A stretch of DNA of 64,000 nt from an uncultured Alphaproteobacteria bacterium (GCA_902825865.1 CADECX010000004.1:1-64000), one strand, 5' to 3'; positions 37,133-45,217 are shown, numbered from the stretch's first letter. The notes: a model not told the origin generated them from the letters alone. Translations and numbers: made by a program.

Positions 37133-37988
37133 GAGTCTGCCGCTTGAGAGTTGGAGGGGACCCTATGACCAGGGCCTGAAAGCGCGCGCGGTGTCCGCCC
37201 TGGAAAATGGCGCGGTGCTGTTTTTCCCCAATCTGCCTTTTGCGCTCTTGGAGCCGGAAAAACAGTTCCTCGATGCCAGCGTTTCCGACGGCCAGGCCAA
37301 GAATATTTCGCTGGATCACACCACCGGCAAGATGCAGGCAAGTTCGCTGACCGGTGAAAAGGCTGGGGCCCTGGCGGCGATGATGGAGCGGTTCGGCAGC
37401 CAGGCCGCCTCCTTGGTGCATGAGCTCTTGCCCTATCGCAATGTCGAGCGCGCCCGCACGTCCTTCCGCCCGGTGCAGGTCAAGGGCCGCCACTATTCCA
37501 AGATCAGCGACGACCGGCTGTTGCATATCGACGCCTTTCCCTCGCGCCCGATGCAGGGGCGCCGCATCCTGCGTTTCTTCGCCAATGTCGCGCCCAGTTC
37601 GCCCCGCCATTGGCATGTCGGCCAGCCCTTTGAGGACTTCGCCCGCGCCTTCCTGCCGCGCGTGGGGCCGCATCTGCCGGGCAAATCCTGGCTTTACGGC
37701 AAATTGGGGGTCACCCGTGGCCGCCGCAGCCTGTATGACGAGCTGATGCTGTCGCTGCATGACGCGGGCAAGTTGGACGAGAATTTCCAGAACAACAGTC
37801 CGCATCAGGCCGTCACCTTTCCGCCCGGCTGTAGCTGGCTGGTTTTCACCGATCAGGTGCTGCATGCCGCCTTGGGCGGCGAATTCGCGCTGGAACAAAC
37901 CTTCCATCTCGATATCACCGAGATGGCCGAGCCTAGCCTCGCGCCGGTGAAGGTGCTGGAACGGTTAAGCGGAAAGACGCTGGTCTGA
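37125..37988 (+). CDS. kdoO: Kdo 3-hydroxylase family dioxygenase
   Basis: The 287-residue protein matches the KdoO family (Fe(II)/2-oxoglutarate dioxygenase converting Kdo to Ko in lipopolysaccharide). Cues are LLHIDAFPSRPMQGRRILRFF with the HxD iron ligands, HWHVGQPFEDFARAFLP, PPGCSWLVFTDQVLHAAL with a late His and EQTFHLDI. It would modify the inner core on the cytoplasmic side. Its 3' end overlaps the convergent response regulator by 24 bases. The symbol follows the Burkholderia enzyme. Confidence 0.82.
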   Translation: MLESLPLESWRGPYDQGLKARAVSALENGAVLFFPNLPFALLEPEKQFLDASVSDGQAKNISLDHTTGKMQASSLTGEKAGALAAMMERFGSQAASLVHELLPYRNVERARTSFRPVQVKGRHYSKISDDRLLHIDAFPSRPMQGRRILRFFANVAPSSPRHWHVGQPFEDFARAFLPRVGPHLPGKSWLYGKLGVTRGRRSLYDELMLSLHDAGKLDENFQNNSPHQAVTFPPGCSWLVFTDQVLHAALGGEFALEQTFHLDITEMAEPSLAPVKVLERLSGKTLV

Positions 37989-38357
37989 AGGGGCCATGGC
38001 CCCGACGCTTTCGAGCTTGGCCTTCATCAAGCTGACATCGAACGGCTTTTGTACAAGCTCGTCGGCGCCCGCGGCAAAAGCACTGGCCACCTCGTCCGGA
38101 TCGCGTTCGGTGGCGCTGAACAGGATCACGGGACGGCGGCCGTCCTGTTGATTGCGTACGCTCTTGATGAATTCCAGGCCCTTCATTTCGGGCAGATTCC
38201 AATCCAGGAAAATCAGATCGGGCATTTTTTCGCGGCAAGCGCGCAGGCCCGTCATGCCGTCTTCGACTTCGTCCACCGAATAGGAGAGGTTTTCCAGGAT
38301 GCGGCGCGCGACGGTGCGCACGACACGGCTGTCATCCACGATAAGGCAGTGCTTCAT
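37965..38357 (-). CDS. Single-domain response regulator
   Basis: The 130-residue protein is a receiver only, with the acidic pair VDDS at residues 7-10, the phospho-acceptor in LIFLDWNLPEM (Asp52), a Ser/Thr switch in ILFSATE and the lysine in VQKPF. It has no output domain. It lies just downstream of chpT on the same strand and has its own CtrA-like box, so a place in the ChpT phosphorelay is likely but unproven. Confidence 0.87.
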   Translation of the reverse strand: MKHCLIVDDSRVVRTVARRILENLSYSVDEVEDGMTGLRACREKMPDLIFLDWNLPEMKGLEFIKSVRNQQDGRRPVILFSATERDPDEVASAFAAGADELVQKPFDVSLMKAKLESVGAMAPSDQRLSA

Positions 38358-38419
38358 GACGGTTGTCCGCGGCTGGTTTGCGCGAAACGGTACCGTGACG
38401 AGGTAAAATTTGGCTTACC

Positions 38420-38434
38420 CTAACGGGGCCTTAA
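38420..38434 (-). promoter_or_regulatory. CtrA-like box upstream of the response regulator
   Basis: On the minus strand the 15 bases read TTAA-N7-TTAG, one mismatch from the CtrA consensus TTAA-N7-TTAA. It lies 63-77 bases before the response-regulator start, a sensible promoter distance. Confidence 0.5.
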
Positions 38435-38440
38435 CGGGAA

Positions 38441-39061
38441 TTAGCCTTTGGCCGCGATCAGTTCGACCGCGCCGTCAATCGGCATCACCGATACGGTGGT
38501 GCCCACGGTTTGCGACAGCTTGTAGACGAGGAAGGGCTGGACGTGGCGCGCGTCCACATTCACCGCCTCGCCCTTGACCGCCTGACTTACTTCCTCGGTG
38601 ACGCGGGCATTGAGGCCCTCGGCGCGAATGTGAAAGGAGGGTGACAGCGGATCAGAGCCGGCTTCCACCGTGACCGTGCCGCCGCGCGGCAGGCAGTCCG
38701 CCGCCAACAAAGTGGCGTTCATCAAAAGTTTCGCCCAGTCCTTGGCCCAATAGAGTTTGGGCACATTCCAGACCAGCTGAACCTTGCCGCCTGCAAACAA
38801 TCCGGTCACCAGCCGCCCGATCTCGCCCAAGTCCAATTCCGCGCCCGCCGAACCGGCAGCGCCAAAAGCGATGCGCATGAATTGGATGCGGGCCAGGGCC
38901 TGATCGGCGCTCACGGTCACCAGCTTGATGGCTTCACCGCGCATGGCGGGGTCGCGCTCGTCCTCCAGCACTTCCATGCCGTTGACCACGGCGCCCAAAG
39001 GCCCGACAAGGTCGTGGCAAACACGGCTGACCATAAGCGCGGCGAATTCGATCTCTGTCAT
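38441..39061 (-). CDS. chpT: ChpT histidine phosphotransferase
   Basis: The 206-residue protein has the ChpT signature MVSRVCHDLVGPLGAVVNG with the phospho-accepting His16, followed by a degenerate kinase-like ATPase fold (KLLMNATLLAADCLPRGGTV) that no longer binds ATP in known members. ChpT passes phosphate from the kinase CckA to CtrA and CpdR. A full CtrA box lies 55-69 bases upstream and a GANTC site about six bases before the start codon, suggesting cell-cycle feedback. Confidence 0.94.
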   Translation of the reverse strand: MTEIEFAALMVSRVCHDLVGPLGAVVNGMEVLEDERDPAMRGEAIKLVTVSADQALARIQFMRIAFGAAGSAGAELDLGEIGRLVTGLFAGGKVQLVWNVPKLYWAKDWAKLLMNATLLAADCLPRGGTVTVEAGSDPLSPSFHIRAEGLNARVTEEVSQAVKGEAVNVDARHVQPFLVYKLSQTVGTTVSVMPIDGAVELIAAKG

Positions 39062-39115
39062 GGGGGATTCAATGCCGTCCGACTGGTTAGAAATTGGTTA
39101 ACGTGCTTTGGCCTA

Positions 39116-39130
39116 TTAAGGAATTCTTAA
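39116..39130. promoter_or_regulatory. Perfect CtrA box TTAA-N7-TTAA between chpT and cysQ
   Basis: Bases 39116-39119 and 39127-39130 are TTAA separated by seven bases. A further TTAACC half-site in minus orientation lies at about 39097-39102. The box is well placed for the divergent chpT promoter. It also overlaps the likely Shine-Dalgarno (AAGGA) of cysQ, whose ATG starts two bases after the box. Confidence 0.7.
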
Positions 39131-39131
39131 G

Positions 39132-39944
39132 ATGGACGCAACGCTGTCGCCGCGCTTGAAAACCCTGGTCCGCATCGCGCGGGCGGCGGGAAGCGTGGTG
39201 ATGCGCCATTATGAGGCCGGTTGCGACGCCCGCATCAAAAGCGACCGTTCGCCGGTGACCGACGCCGACGAGGAGGCCGAAAAGCTGATCCTGGCCGAAC
39301 TCTCCGCCGCCTATCCCGGCGTGCCGGTGGTGGCGGAAGAGGAAGCCGCGGCAGGACGCATCGCCAAAACGGGAGCGCATTTCTTCCTGGTGGACCCGGT
39401 GGACGGCACCAAGGAATTCGTCAAAAGAGGCGGCGAGTTCACCGTGAATATCGGCGAGATAAAGGACGGGGCGCCCGTCAGCGGCGTGGTGCTGGCGCCC
39501 GCCATCGGCCGGCTGTTCGTGGGCGCGGTGGGCGAAGGGGCATTCGAACTCTCGGGTGATTGGAGCGTTGGCGAGGTCGGTAGCGGCAGCGTGCCGACGA
39601 GCGACCAAATTAAAGTGCGCGTCATCGCGGCGCGCGCGCCTGCCGCTGATGGCCTGGTGGCAGTCAGCAGCCGTTCGCATCCCGATGCCAAGACCGATGA
39701 ACTGCTCAAAACCCTGCGCATAAAAGGCAATACCAATGCCGGCTCCTCGCTGAAATTCTGCCTGGTGGCGGCGGGCGAGGCCGACATCTATCCCCGCGCC
39801 GGACAGACCATGGAATGGGATACGGCGGCGGGACATGCGGTGCTGGCGGCAGCGGGCGGGCGCATGACGACCTGGGACGGCGCGCCGTTCGTTTATGGCA
39901 AGCCGGATTTCCGCAACGGGCCGTTCATCGCCAGGGGCCTTTAA
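39132..39944 (+). CDS. cysQ: 3'(2'),5'-bisphosphate nucleotidase
   Basis: The 270-residue inositol-monophosphatase-fold enzyme has the metal motif VDPVDGTKEFVKRGG near residue 87, SPVTDADEEAEKLIL and the late WDTAAGHAVLAAAGG. It hydrolyses PAP (3'-phosphoadenosine 5'-phosphate) to AMP during sulfate assimilation. It is divergent from chpT with 70 bases between. Confidence 0.93.
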   Translation: MDATLSPRLKTLVRIARAAGSVVMRHYEAGCDARIKSDRSPVTDADEEAEKLILAELSAAYPGVPVVAEEEAAAGRIAKTGAHFFLVDPVDGTKEFVKRGGEFTVNIGEIKDGAPVSGVVLAPAIGRLFVGAVGEGAFELSGDWSVGEVGSGSVPTSDQIKVRVIAARAPAADGLVAVSSRSHPDAKTDELLKTLRIKGNTNAGSSLKFCLVAAGEADIYPRAGQTMEWDTAAGHAVLAAAGGRMTTWDGAPFVYGKPDFRNGPFIARGL

Positions 39945-39952
39945 CGGTTGAT

Positions 39953-40054
39953 GTAGCGAGGGATTTTGTGGCGTGAGCAGGAGCGCCGAGCGAAGTGCAC
40001 TAAAACGTGCATGAGCGAAGGCGGGACGAACTCACGACGCAAAAGACCCGCTAC
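39953..40054. repeat. 102-bp palindromic element overlapping a stop codon
   Basis: The arms 39953-39977 and 40031-40054 are imperfect reverse complements (GTAGCGAGG...GGCGTGAG with CTCACGACG...CGCTAC). A smaller stem TGCAC-TAAAAC-GTGCA lies inside. The right arm includes the TAG of the minus-strand membrane-protein gene. It occupies the whole space between two convergent genes. Confidence 0.65.
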
Positions 40055-40302
40055 TGGTCGTAGTCGTGGCGCGAAGAGTAGAATACCAAAGCCATCAGTC
40101 CCGCGCCCAACCCGACAGTCACCACAATTCCCGCAATCAGGAAGGTCCAGCCCCAGCCGCTCATCTGCACCCCGGCCATCGCGGTCCAGACCTGCACCGC
40201 ATACCAGAGCGAGACCAGCAGAAGTCCAAACAGAATGGCCAGCGCGATCCAGCCGGCGGCCGAGAGCGGCGACTTCCCGTCCTTGTCTGACGTGCTGTTC
40301 AT
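40051..40302 (-). CDS. Small two-helix membrane protein, 83 residues
   Basis: The protein has a short polar N-terminus and two hydrophobic helices (about 17-40 and 50-72) with a GWGWTF link and a charged tail SSRHDYDQ. ATG 40302 is preceded by GGAG six bases upstream. No family is recognised. Its stop codon lies in the palindromic element. Confidence 0.65.
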   Translation of the reverse strand: MNSTSDKDGKSPLSAAGWIALAILFGLLLVSLWYAVQVWTAMAGVQMSGWGWTFLIAGIVVTVGLGAGLMALVFYSSRHDYDQ

Positions 40303-40437
40303 CTTCGCTCCAAATCCTAGTCTCATTTGCCCTGTAAAAAAGCCCCAATCGGCGTAAAGATTCCCTGCAAGTGATTCGTCTTGGGAGCCCTGATGTTTGG
40401 GGCTTCCGGCGAAAGCCCGAAGAAGGGAAATTGCGAT

Positions 40438-41043
40438 ATGGACCGCAAAAAATTCATCACCGGATTGATGGCGCTGGGAACTCTTCCGGCTGGAACACTG
40501 CTCGTGCCGGCGCAGGCCCAACCCAATGGCGCGCCCGACGCCAAGGAGAAACCCGCGGATTGGCGTTACACCGCCGACGAGATCACCAATGCGGGCGCGG
40601 ATTTCTTCGGCATCACCACCGAAGCGATGGCCAAGGGCGTGCAGCATGTGTTTTCCGATCTGGGCCAGCCCGACGCCTATATCAAGGGCGATGAAGGTTC
40701 GGGCGCCTTTGTGGTCGGCGTCCGCTATGGCTCCGGCTGGCTGGTCCGCAAGACGCGGGAGCCGCAACAGGTTTATTGGAAGGGCCCTTCGGTCGGCTTC
40801 GATGTCGGCGGCAACGCCTCGAAGTGCTTCACCCTGGTCTATAATCTGCGTGAGGACCGGCGGCTGTTCCAGCGCTATCCCGGCGTCGAAGGCAGCTTCT
40901 ATTTGGTCGCGGGACTGGGCATCAACTATCAGCGCAGCGGCGGCGTGACTTTGGCGCCGATGCGCACGGGTGTCGGCCTGCGCGCCGGTGTGAACGCGCA
41001 CTATCAGGTCTATAGCGATAGACGCGACTGGTTCCCGCTTTAA
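40438..41043 (+). CDS. EipA / DUF1134 envelope-integrity protein
   Basis: The 201-residue protein has a signal sequence (about 1-28) and the DUF1134 body with DFFGITTEAMAKGVQHVF, VGVRYGSGWL and the hallmark YWKGPSVGFDVGGNASKCF. Homologues such as Brucella EipA are periplasmic, beta-barrel-like and needed for envelope integrity. The start at 40438 is preceded by GAAGGGAAA. Its stop overlaps the secF stop by four bases. Confidence 0.88.
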   Translation: MDRKKFITGLMALGTLPAGTLLVPAQAQPNGAPDAKEKPADWRYTADEITNAGADFFGITTEAMAKGVQHVFSDLGQPDAYIKGDEGSGAFVVGVRYGSGWLVRKTREPQQVYWKGPSVGFDVGGNASKCFTLVYNLREDRRLFQRYPGVEGSFYLVAGLGINYQRSGGVTLAPMRTGVGLRAGVNAHYQVYSDRRDWFPL

Positions 41044-41999
41044 GCGGTAGCTTCTTCAGCTTTAGTGTCGGTGCTGCCGCCGCCCACGGCGGGCATATAG
41101 AGCAGCAGCATAGCCGCGACATAGGTCGAGGAGAACGTCCCGACCAAGATGCCGAACAGGATCGCGACGCTGAAATTGTGCAGCACCGGCCCACCGAACA
41201 AGAGCGGGATCACCGACAGAGCGGTGGCCGCCGACACCAAAGTGGTGCGGGTGGCGATCTGGTTGGTCGACAGATTGATCATGTCGACCAGCGACATGCG
41301 CTTGTATTTGCGCCGGTTCTCACGCAAGCGGTCGAACACCACCACCGTGTCGTTGATCGAATAGCCCGCCAGCAGCAGCAGCGCCGCGACGGTGTTGATG
41401 TTGAAATCCAGATGCGTCACCGAGAAGAAGCCGGCGGTGACGAACACGTCATGGCCGGTGGCGATCAAGGCGCCGATGCCGTACTGCCATTCAAAACGAA
41501 ACGCGACATAGACGGAGATCATCACCACCGCCAGAATCGTGGCCAGAATGCCCTTGTTCAAAAGCTCGCCGGAAACCTTGGGGCCCACCACTTCGGTGCG
41601 GCGGTATTGATAAGCCGTTCCCAGCTTGGCCTTGATCTCGTTCACCACCGCCTGGTCGGCATCGTTCTGGTCCACACCGGCCACCTCGCGCGGCTGAACC
41701 CGGATCGAGGCGCAGCTCCCGGCCGGGCGGTCGCACTCGCCGCTGCCGAAGGTCTGCACCACCGGATCGTTATAGCCCAACGCGATAATGTCGCCGCGCA
41801 GCTTGCCGATATCGATCACCTGCGCCGATTTGACTTCCATCAGCACGCCACCGGTGAAGTCGATGCCCAGATTGAAGCCCTGCCAGAGGATGGCGATAAT
41901 CGAAATCACCATCAGCAGCCCGTCGATGCCGAAGGCCCACCAGCGGTATTTGACGAAATCGACGTTGGTGGTCTCGGGGATAAACCGCAGCAACGGCAT
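41040..41999 (-). CDS. secF: Protein translocase subunit SecF
   Basis: The 319-residue membrane protein has six predicted helices, with the SecF motifs GIDFTGGVLMEVK after the first helix, VALLLLAGYSINDTVVVFDRLREN and TSAATALSV-like late helices. SecF works with SecD to drive the late stage of export using proton motive force. ATG 41999 is chosen since the upstream extension has no family similarity. secD, normally directly upstream, is not next to it. Confidence 0.94.
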   Translation of the reverse strand: MPLLRFIPETTNVDFVKYRWWAFGIDGLLMVISIIAILWQGFNLGIDFTGGVLMEVKSAQVIDIGKLRGDIIALGYNDPVVQTFGSGECDRPAGSCASIRVQPREVAGVDQNDADQAVVNEIKAKLGTAYQYRRTEVVGPKVSGELLNKGILATILAVVMISVYVAFRFEWQYGIGALIATGHDVFVTAGFFSVTHLDFNINTVAALLLLAGYSINDTVVVFDRLRENRRKYKRMSLVDMINLSTNQIATRTTLVSAATALSVIPLLFGGPVLHNFSVAILFGILVGTFSSTYVAAMLLLYMPAVGGGSTDTKAEEATA

Positions 42000-42122
42000 G
42001 GGCGAGGCTCTTGCAAAAATCGGGGCGAACCTACAGGGCGGGGGAGCCGCGAACAAGCGGCTTGCTTCCGGTCCAAGGCCCTGTTTCTGCTGGAGTTCCG
42101 GCAAAAACGGCGGGGAAAAGCG

Positions 42123-42179
42123 ATGAAAAAGACCCTGATTTGCGTCCTGGCCGGCTTGGCAATGCCGGCGCCGGGTTAG
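42123..42179 (+). other. Short signal-peptide-like ORF of 18 codons, possible gene remnant
   Basis: The 18-codon frame MKKTLICVLAGLAMPAPG with upstream GGGGAAA looks like the start of an exported protein but stops at TAG. It is in frame with the cupin gene at 42252, which has its own signal peptide. It could be a decayed gene start or a leader peptide. The rest of the interval to 42251 shows nothing else. Confidence 0.3.
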
Positions 42180-42251
42180 GGCACCGCCCACCGCAAGATG
42201 GAACGGGCGGGGGTGGCCCGCTATTCTGCGCGCGCACCAAGGGAGGCTTTC

Positions 42252-42707
42252 ATGCTCAAGAGATTGCTTTTGGCGACGATGTTTTGCGCAGGCACCACCC
42301 CCGCTTTCAGCGCCGCCACCCTCGATCCCACCCGCGCCATCGGACTGATGCCCGACCAGATCCAGTGGAAAAAGGGCGTCAACAACGACACCGCCTGGGT
42401 GATCGGCGATCCCAAAAAGCCTGGTCCCTGCCTGGAATTGATCAAATGGCATCCCACGTATTTCAGCCGCCCGCATTATCACAGCAATGCGCGCTATGCG
42501 GTCGTGCTGTCGGGCACCTGGTGGGTTTCCACCAGCAATGTCTATGACCCGGACAACAACACCGTGGGCTATCCGGCAGGCTCGGTCCTGACCGACCTGG
42601 TCAAGGGCGTGCATTATGACGGCGCCAAGCCCGAAACCGGCGACGCCACCATCGCCATCTTCATGGAATGCCCGCTCGACGGTGTCCCGGCGGAAATCAA
42701 AAAGTAG
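42252..42707 (+). CDS. Exported cupin-domain protein
   Basis: The 151-residue protein has a signal peptide (about 1-21) and a small cupin with the metal-binding SRPHYHSNARYAVVLSG segment. ATG 42252 has AGGGAGG seven bases upstream. The function is unknown; similar proteins are annotated as cupin domain proteins near catabolic transporters, and here an MFS carrier is next door. Confidence 0.75.
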   Translation: MLKRLLLATMFCAGTTPAFSAATLDPTRAIGLMPDQIQWKKGVNNDTAWVIGDPKKPGPCLELIKWHPTYFSRPHYHSNARYAVVLSGTWWVSTSNVYDPDNNTVGYPAGSVLTDLVKGVHYDGAKPETGDATIAIFMECPLDGVPAEIKK

Positions 42708-42713
42708 CGGTTT

Positions 42714-42793
42714 GCCCCCTCCGGCCTACGCATCGCAAGCGATGCTACGGCCACCTCCCCCTTGCAAACGCGCTAACGCGCGTGCGGGGGAGG
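42714..42793 (+). repeat. Palindromic intergenic repeat, family R1, copy 3
   Basis: Nearly identical in layout to 15597-15672: CCCCTCCGGCC, CGCATCGCAAGCGATG, CTACGGCCACCTCCCCC and a stem closed by GCGCTAACGCGCG, ending GGGGGAGG. The TAG and last few codons of the minus-strand MFS gene lie inside its second hairpin. Confidence 0.8.
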
Positions 42794-44032
42794 AGCAGGC
42801 CTGGACATCGAGAAGGTGATGCCGGCGGCGACAATCAGGGCCGCCGCCATCAGCAGATAGGATGCGCCCGGCGAACCGGTAACATCGTTCAACCGGCCCA
42901 CGCCATAAGACCCCACAAAAGAACCAAGCGCGCCCATACTGTTGATCAAGGCGATGGCGCCGCCCGCGACATTGGCGGGCAAGGCTTCGGCCAAATAGGC
43001 GAAATAAGGCCCATAGGGCGCATACATCATGGCGCCCGCAATGATCAGCAGCACAAAGCTGGCCCAGAAGTTGGTGCTGCCGAGCAGATAGGAACCATAA
43101 AAGGCCGCCGCTGCGAACAAGAGACATGGCCAGACCAGCGGCATGCGTTTCTTGGAGAAATCGGACAGGGTGGCGACGCCAATCTCGGCAAACACCGCCA
43201 CCAAGTAAGGCACCGCCGACAGCAGACCCAGTTCCGTCATGGTCATGTCGCGGGTCTTGAGGATCGACGGCAGCCAGATCACAAAGCCATAGACCCCGAT
43301 GCTCCAGAGGAAATATTGCGCCGACAGCGCGATCACCTTGGGGCTTTTGAAGGCGGCGGCGTAATTGCGGATCGGCGGGATGCCGCGCTGCTCTTGCACC
43401 AATTGCGCGTCCAGCGCTTGCTGATCGGCGGGCGCCAGCCAGGACGCATCGCGCGGATGGTCCGACACCACTTTCCACCACACAAAGGCCCAGATCACCG
43501 GCGGCAGGCCTTCGATGATGAACATCCAGCGCCAGCCGAACTCCGACACAAGCCAGCCCGACAGCAAGGACATCCACAGCATGGTCGCCGGATTGCCCAA
43601 GACCAGGAAGGCATTGGCCCGGGCGCGCTCATTTCTGGTGTACCAGCGCGACTGCAGGATCAGCATGGCAGGCAGCACGGCGCTCTCCACCACCCCCAAA
43701 AGGAAGCGGTCGAGATAAAGCAGATTGATGTCGGTGATCAGTCCGGTGGCGCTGGCCAGGAGGCCCCAGCCGATCAGGCCGAAAAAGATCAGCCGCTTGG
43801 CGCTGTACTTCTGGGCATAGATGGCGCCCGGAATCTGGAACAGGAAATAGCCCAGGAAAAACAGCGATCCCAGCAGCGAATTCTCGGCGGGCGAGATATT
43901 GAGGTCGGTGGCCATGCCGGCCGCCGCGCCGAAACTGAAATTGGCCCGGTCGAGATAGGACAGGCTGTAGCTGACGAAAATGACCGGCAGCAGCATGGTC
44001 CAGCGGCGATTCAGGCTTTCTCCCCCGTTCAA
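42773..44032 (-). CDS. MFS transporter, anion:cation symporter (ACS) type
   Basis: The 419-residue transporter has 12 hydrophobic helices and ACS-family cues: VSYSLSYLDRANFSFGAA, FFLGYFLFQIPGAI and LGNPATMLWMSLLSG. It probably imports an organic acid anion such as a sugar acid. The C-terminus RPAPPPHAR and the stop are encoded by repeat copy 3, so the original end of the gene was likely different. Confidence 0.88.
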   Translation of the reverse strand: MNGGESLNRRWTMLLPVIFVSYSLSYLDRANFSFGAAAGMATDLNISPAENSLLGSLFFLGYFLFQIPGAIYAQKYSAKRLIFFGLIGWGLLASATGLITDINLLYLDRFLLGVVESAVLPAMLILQSRWYTRNERARANAFLVLGNPATMLWMSLLSGWLVSEFGWRWMFIIEGLPPVIWAFVWWKVVSDHPRDASWLAPADQQALDAQLVQEQRGIPPIRNYAAAFKSPKVIALSAQYFLWSIGVYGFVIWLPSILKTRDMTMTELGLLSAVPYLVAVFAEIGVATLSDFSKKRMPLVWPCLLFAAAAFYGSYLLGSTNFWASFVLLIIAGAMMYAPYGPYFAYLAEALPANVAGGAIALINSMGALGSFVGSYGVGRLNDVTGSPGASYLLMAAALIVAAGITFSMSRPAPPPHAR

Positions 44033-44104
44033 GCGACTTCCCCCGGTTGCGGGCCTTTGTGGCCTGCTCTAGCCTTGCCCCAGAACATAAAGGTGGGGAA
44101 CGCC

Positions 44105-44539
44105 ATGAAGAAGACCATGCACACTGCCATTCTGTCCACTCTGCTGACGGCCAGCGCCGCCCTGCCCGCCTTCGCCGCCGCCGACACAAAGGTGCTGGAC
44201 CGTCACGTCGCCAGCATGAAATCCGGAAACCTGGAAGCGGTGCTGTCCGACTATTCGCCCGACGCGGTGGTGGTGACCCCCGCCGGCATGATCACACCCG
44301 ACGGCGTCTTTGTCGGACACGAAACCCGCACCCTGTTCCGAGTCCTGACCAACAAGGACAATCTGCCGGGCAACAAAACCATGCAGACGCGCTATCAGAA
44401 TGCCGGCCCCGACACCTCCATCATGCATTGGGTGCAGTTCAAGGGCACGCCGAAGGAACTGTCCGGCTATGACGTGTTCGTCGTGCGCGGCGGCAAGATC
44501 GTGTTCCAGAGTGTGACGGTCAATCCAGCAAAGAAATAA
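44105..44539 (+). CDS. Exported NTF2/SnoaL-like protein
   Basis: The 144-residue protein has a signal peptide (about 1-24) followed by an alpha+beta fold typical of NTF2/SnoaL proteins: DRHVASMKSGNLEAVLSDYSP, then DVFVVRGGKIVFQSVTV at the end. ATG 44105 is preceded by GGTGGGGAA. The function is unknown. Its stop is overlapped by the hairpin at 44538-44567. Confidence 0.75.
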   Translation: MKKTMHTAILSTLLTASAALPAFAAADTKVLDRHVASMKSGNLEAVLSDYSPDAVVVTPAGMITPDGVFVGHETRTLFRVLTNKDNLPGNKTMQTRYQNAGPDTSIMHWVQFKGTPKELSGYDVFVVRGGKIVFQSVTVNPAKK

Positions 44540-44567
44540 TCATTTCGTACGAAGGTACGAAATGATT
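44538..44567 (+). terminator. Perfect hairpin directly on the stop codon, likely terminator
   Basis: Thirteen-base perfect arms (AATCATTTCGTAC / GTACGAAATGATT) around GAAG start inside the TAA of the NTF2-like gene. There is no long U-tract. About 215 bases of GC-rich sequence with dyads follow up to the next gene and hold no gene I can support. Confidence 0.6.
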
Positions 44568-44782
44568 TGCCAAGCCGGCCCGCGGCGACTAGCGACAGCG
44601 TCGTGTCGCGCGACTTGCGGGGCCCATAGGCGGCACCAGCGTCAGCGTCGTGTGCCGCCGTCATGGGCGCGGCAGGCAACTTGGCGCGAAAACAATTATT
44701 GCCAAGTCCCCCGCGAGTCGGTGACGGTACGGCGGCCAATCAACCAAAAACAGTTGCGCGCCAATCCCGCAAGGATACCGGC

Positions 44783-45217
44783 ATGGATCAATTTTATTCC
44801 GATATCGACGGAACGGGGCCTTCGATCGCCCATCTTTGCGGCGGGGAGCGGCCGCAGGACAGCATCAAACTGAAGATTTGCGGGCATAAATTGATGATCA
44901 CGGTCAGCGGCGAACCGTCGGGGCATCTGCTGCTGGAACAGTTTCAAGAAGGCTTGGCGCGCAAATTGTTGCGCCCAGGCATGCGCACCTTGGTCGATAT
45001 GACCCGCTTTGTCGGCGTGGTCGACTGGCAAGCCATGGCGAAATTGCGCGAAATGGCGCCTTGGAGCAAAGACAAGAACCATCCGCCAAAAACAGCCTAT
45101 CTGCTGCGCGAGGGCGGCGGCGCCCTGCTGGTCAAGGCGGTTGGCGCGCTTTTTCCCGACAGCGAGCATCGGATCTTTACAGAACAGGCTGACGCCATCG
45201 TCTGGTTGGAGAGCTAG
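44783..45217 (+). CDS. STAS/SpoIIAA-like domain protein
   Basis: The 144-residue soluble protein resembles the SpoIIAA-like family (PF11964 type): ITVSGEPSGHLLLEQFQEG, TLVDMTRFVGVVDWQAMAKLREM and an ending PDSEHRIFTEQADAIVWLES. ATG 44783 is preceded by AAGGA. The role is unknown; the family is a small STAS-like fold that may bind lipids or partners. No anti-sigma factor is nearby. Confidence 0.6.
   Translation: MDQFYSDIDGTGPSIAHLCGGERPQDSIKLKICGHKLMITVSGEPSGHLLLEQFQEGLARKLLRPGMRTLVDMTRFVGVVDWQAMAKLREMAPWSKDKNHPPKTAYLLREGGGALLVKAVGALFPDSEHRIFTEQADAIVWLES

Noticed and set aside
42003..42614. Long N-terminal extension of secF
   Set aside because: SecF similarity begins at 41999. The extension lies antisense to the cupin gene and lacks family features.
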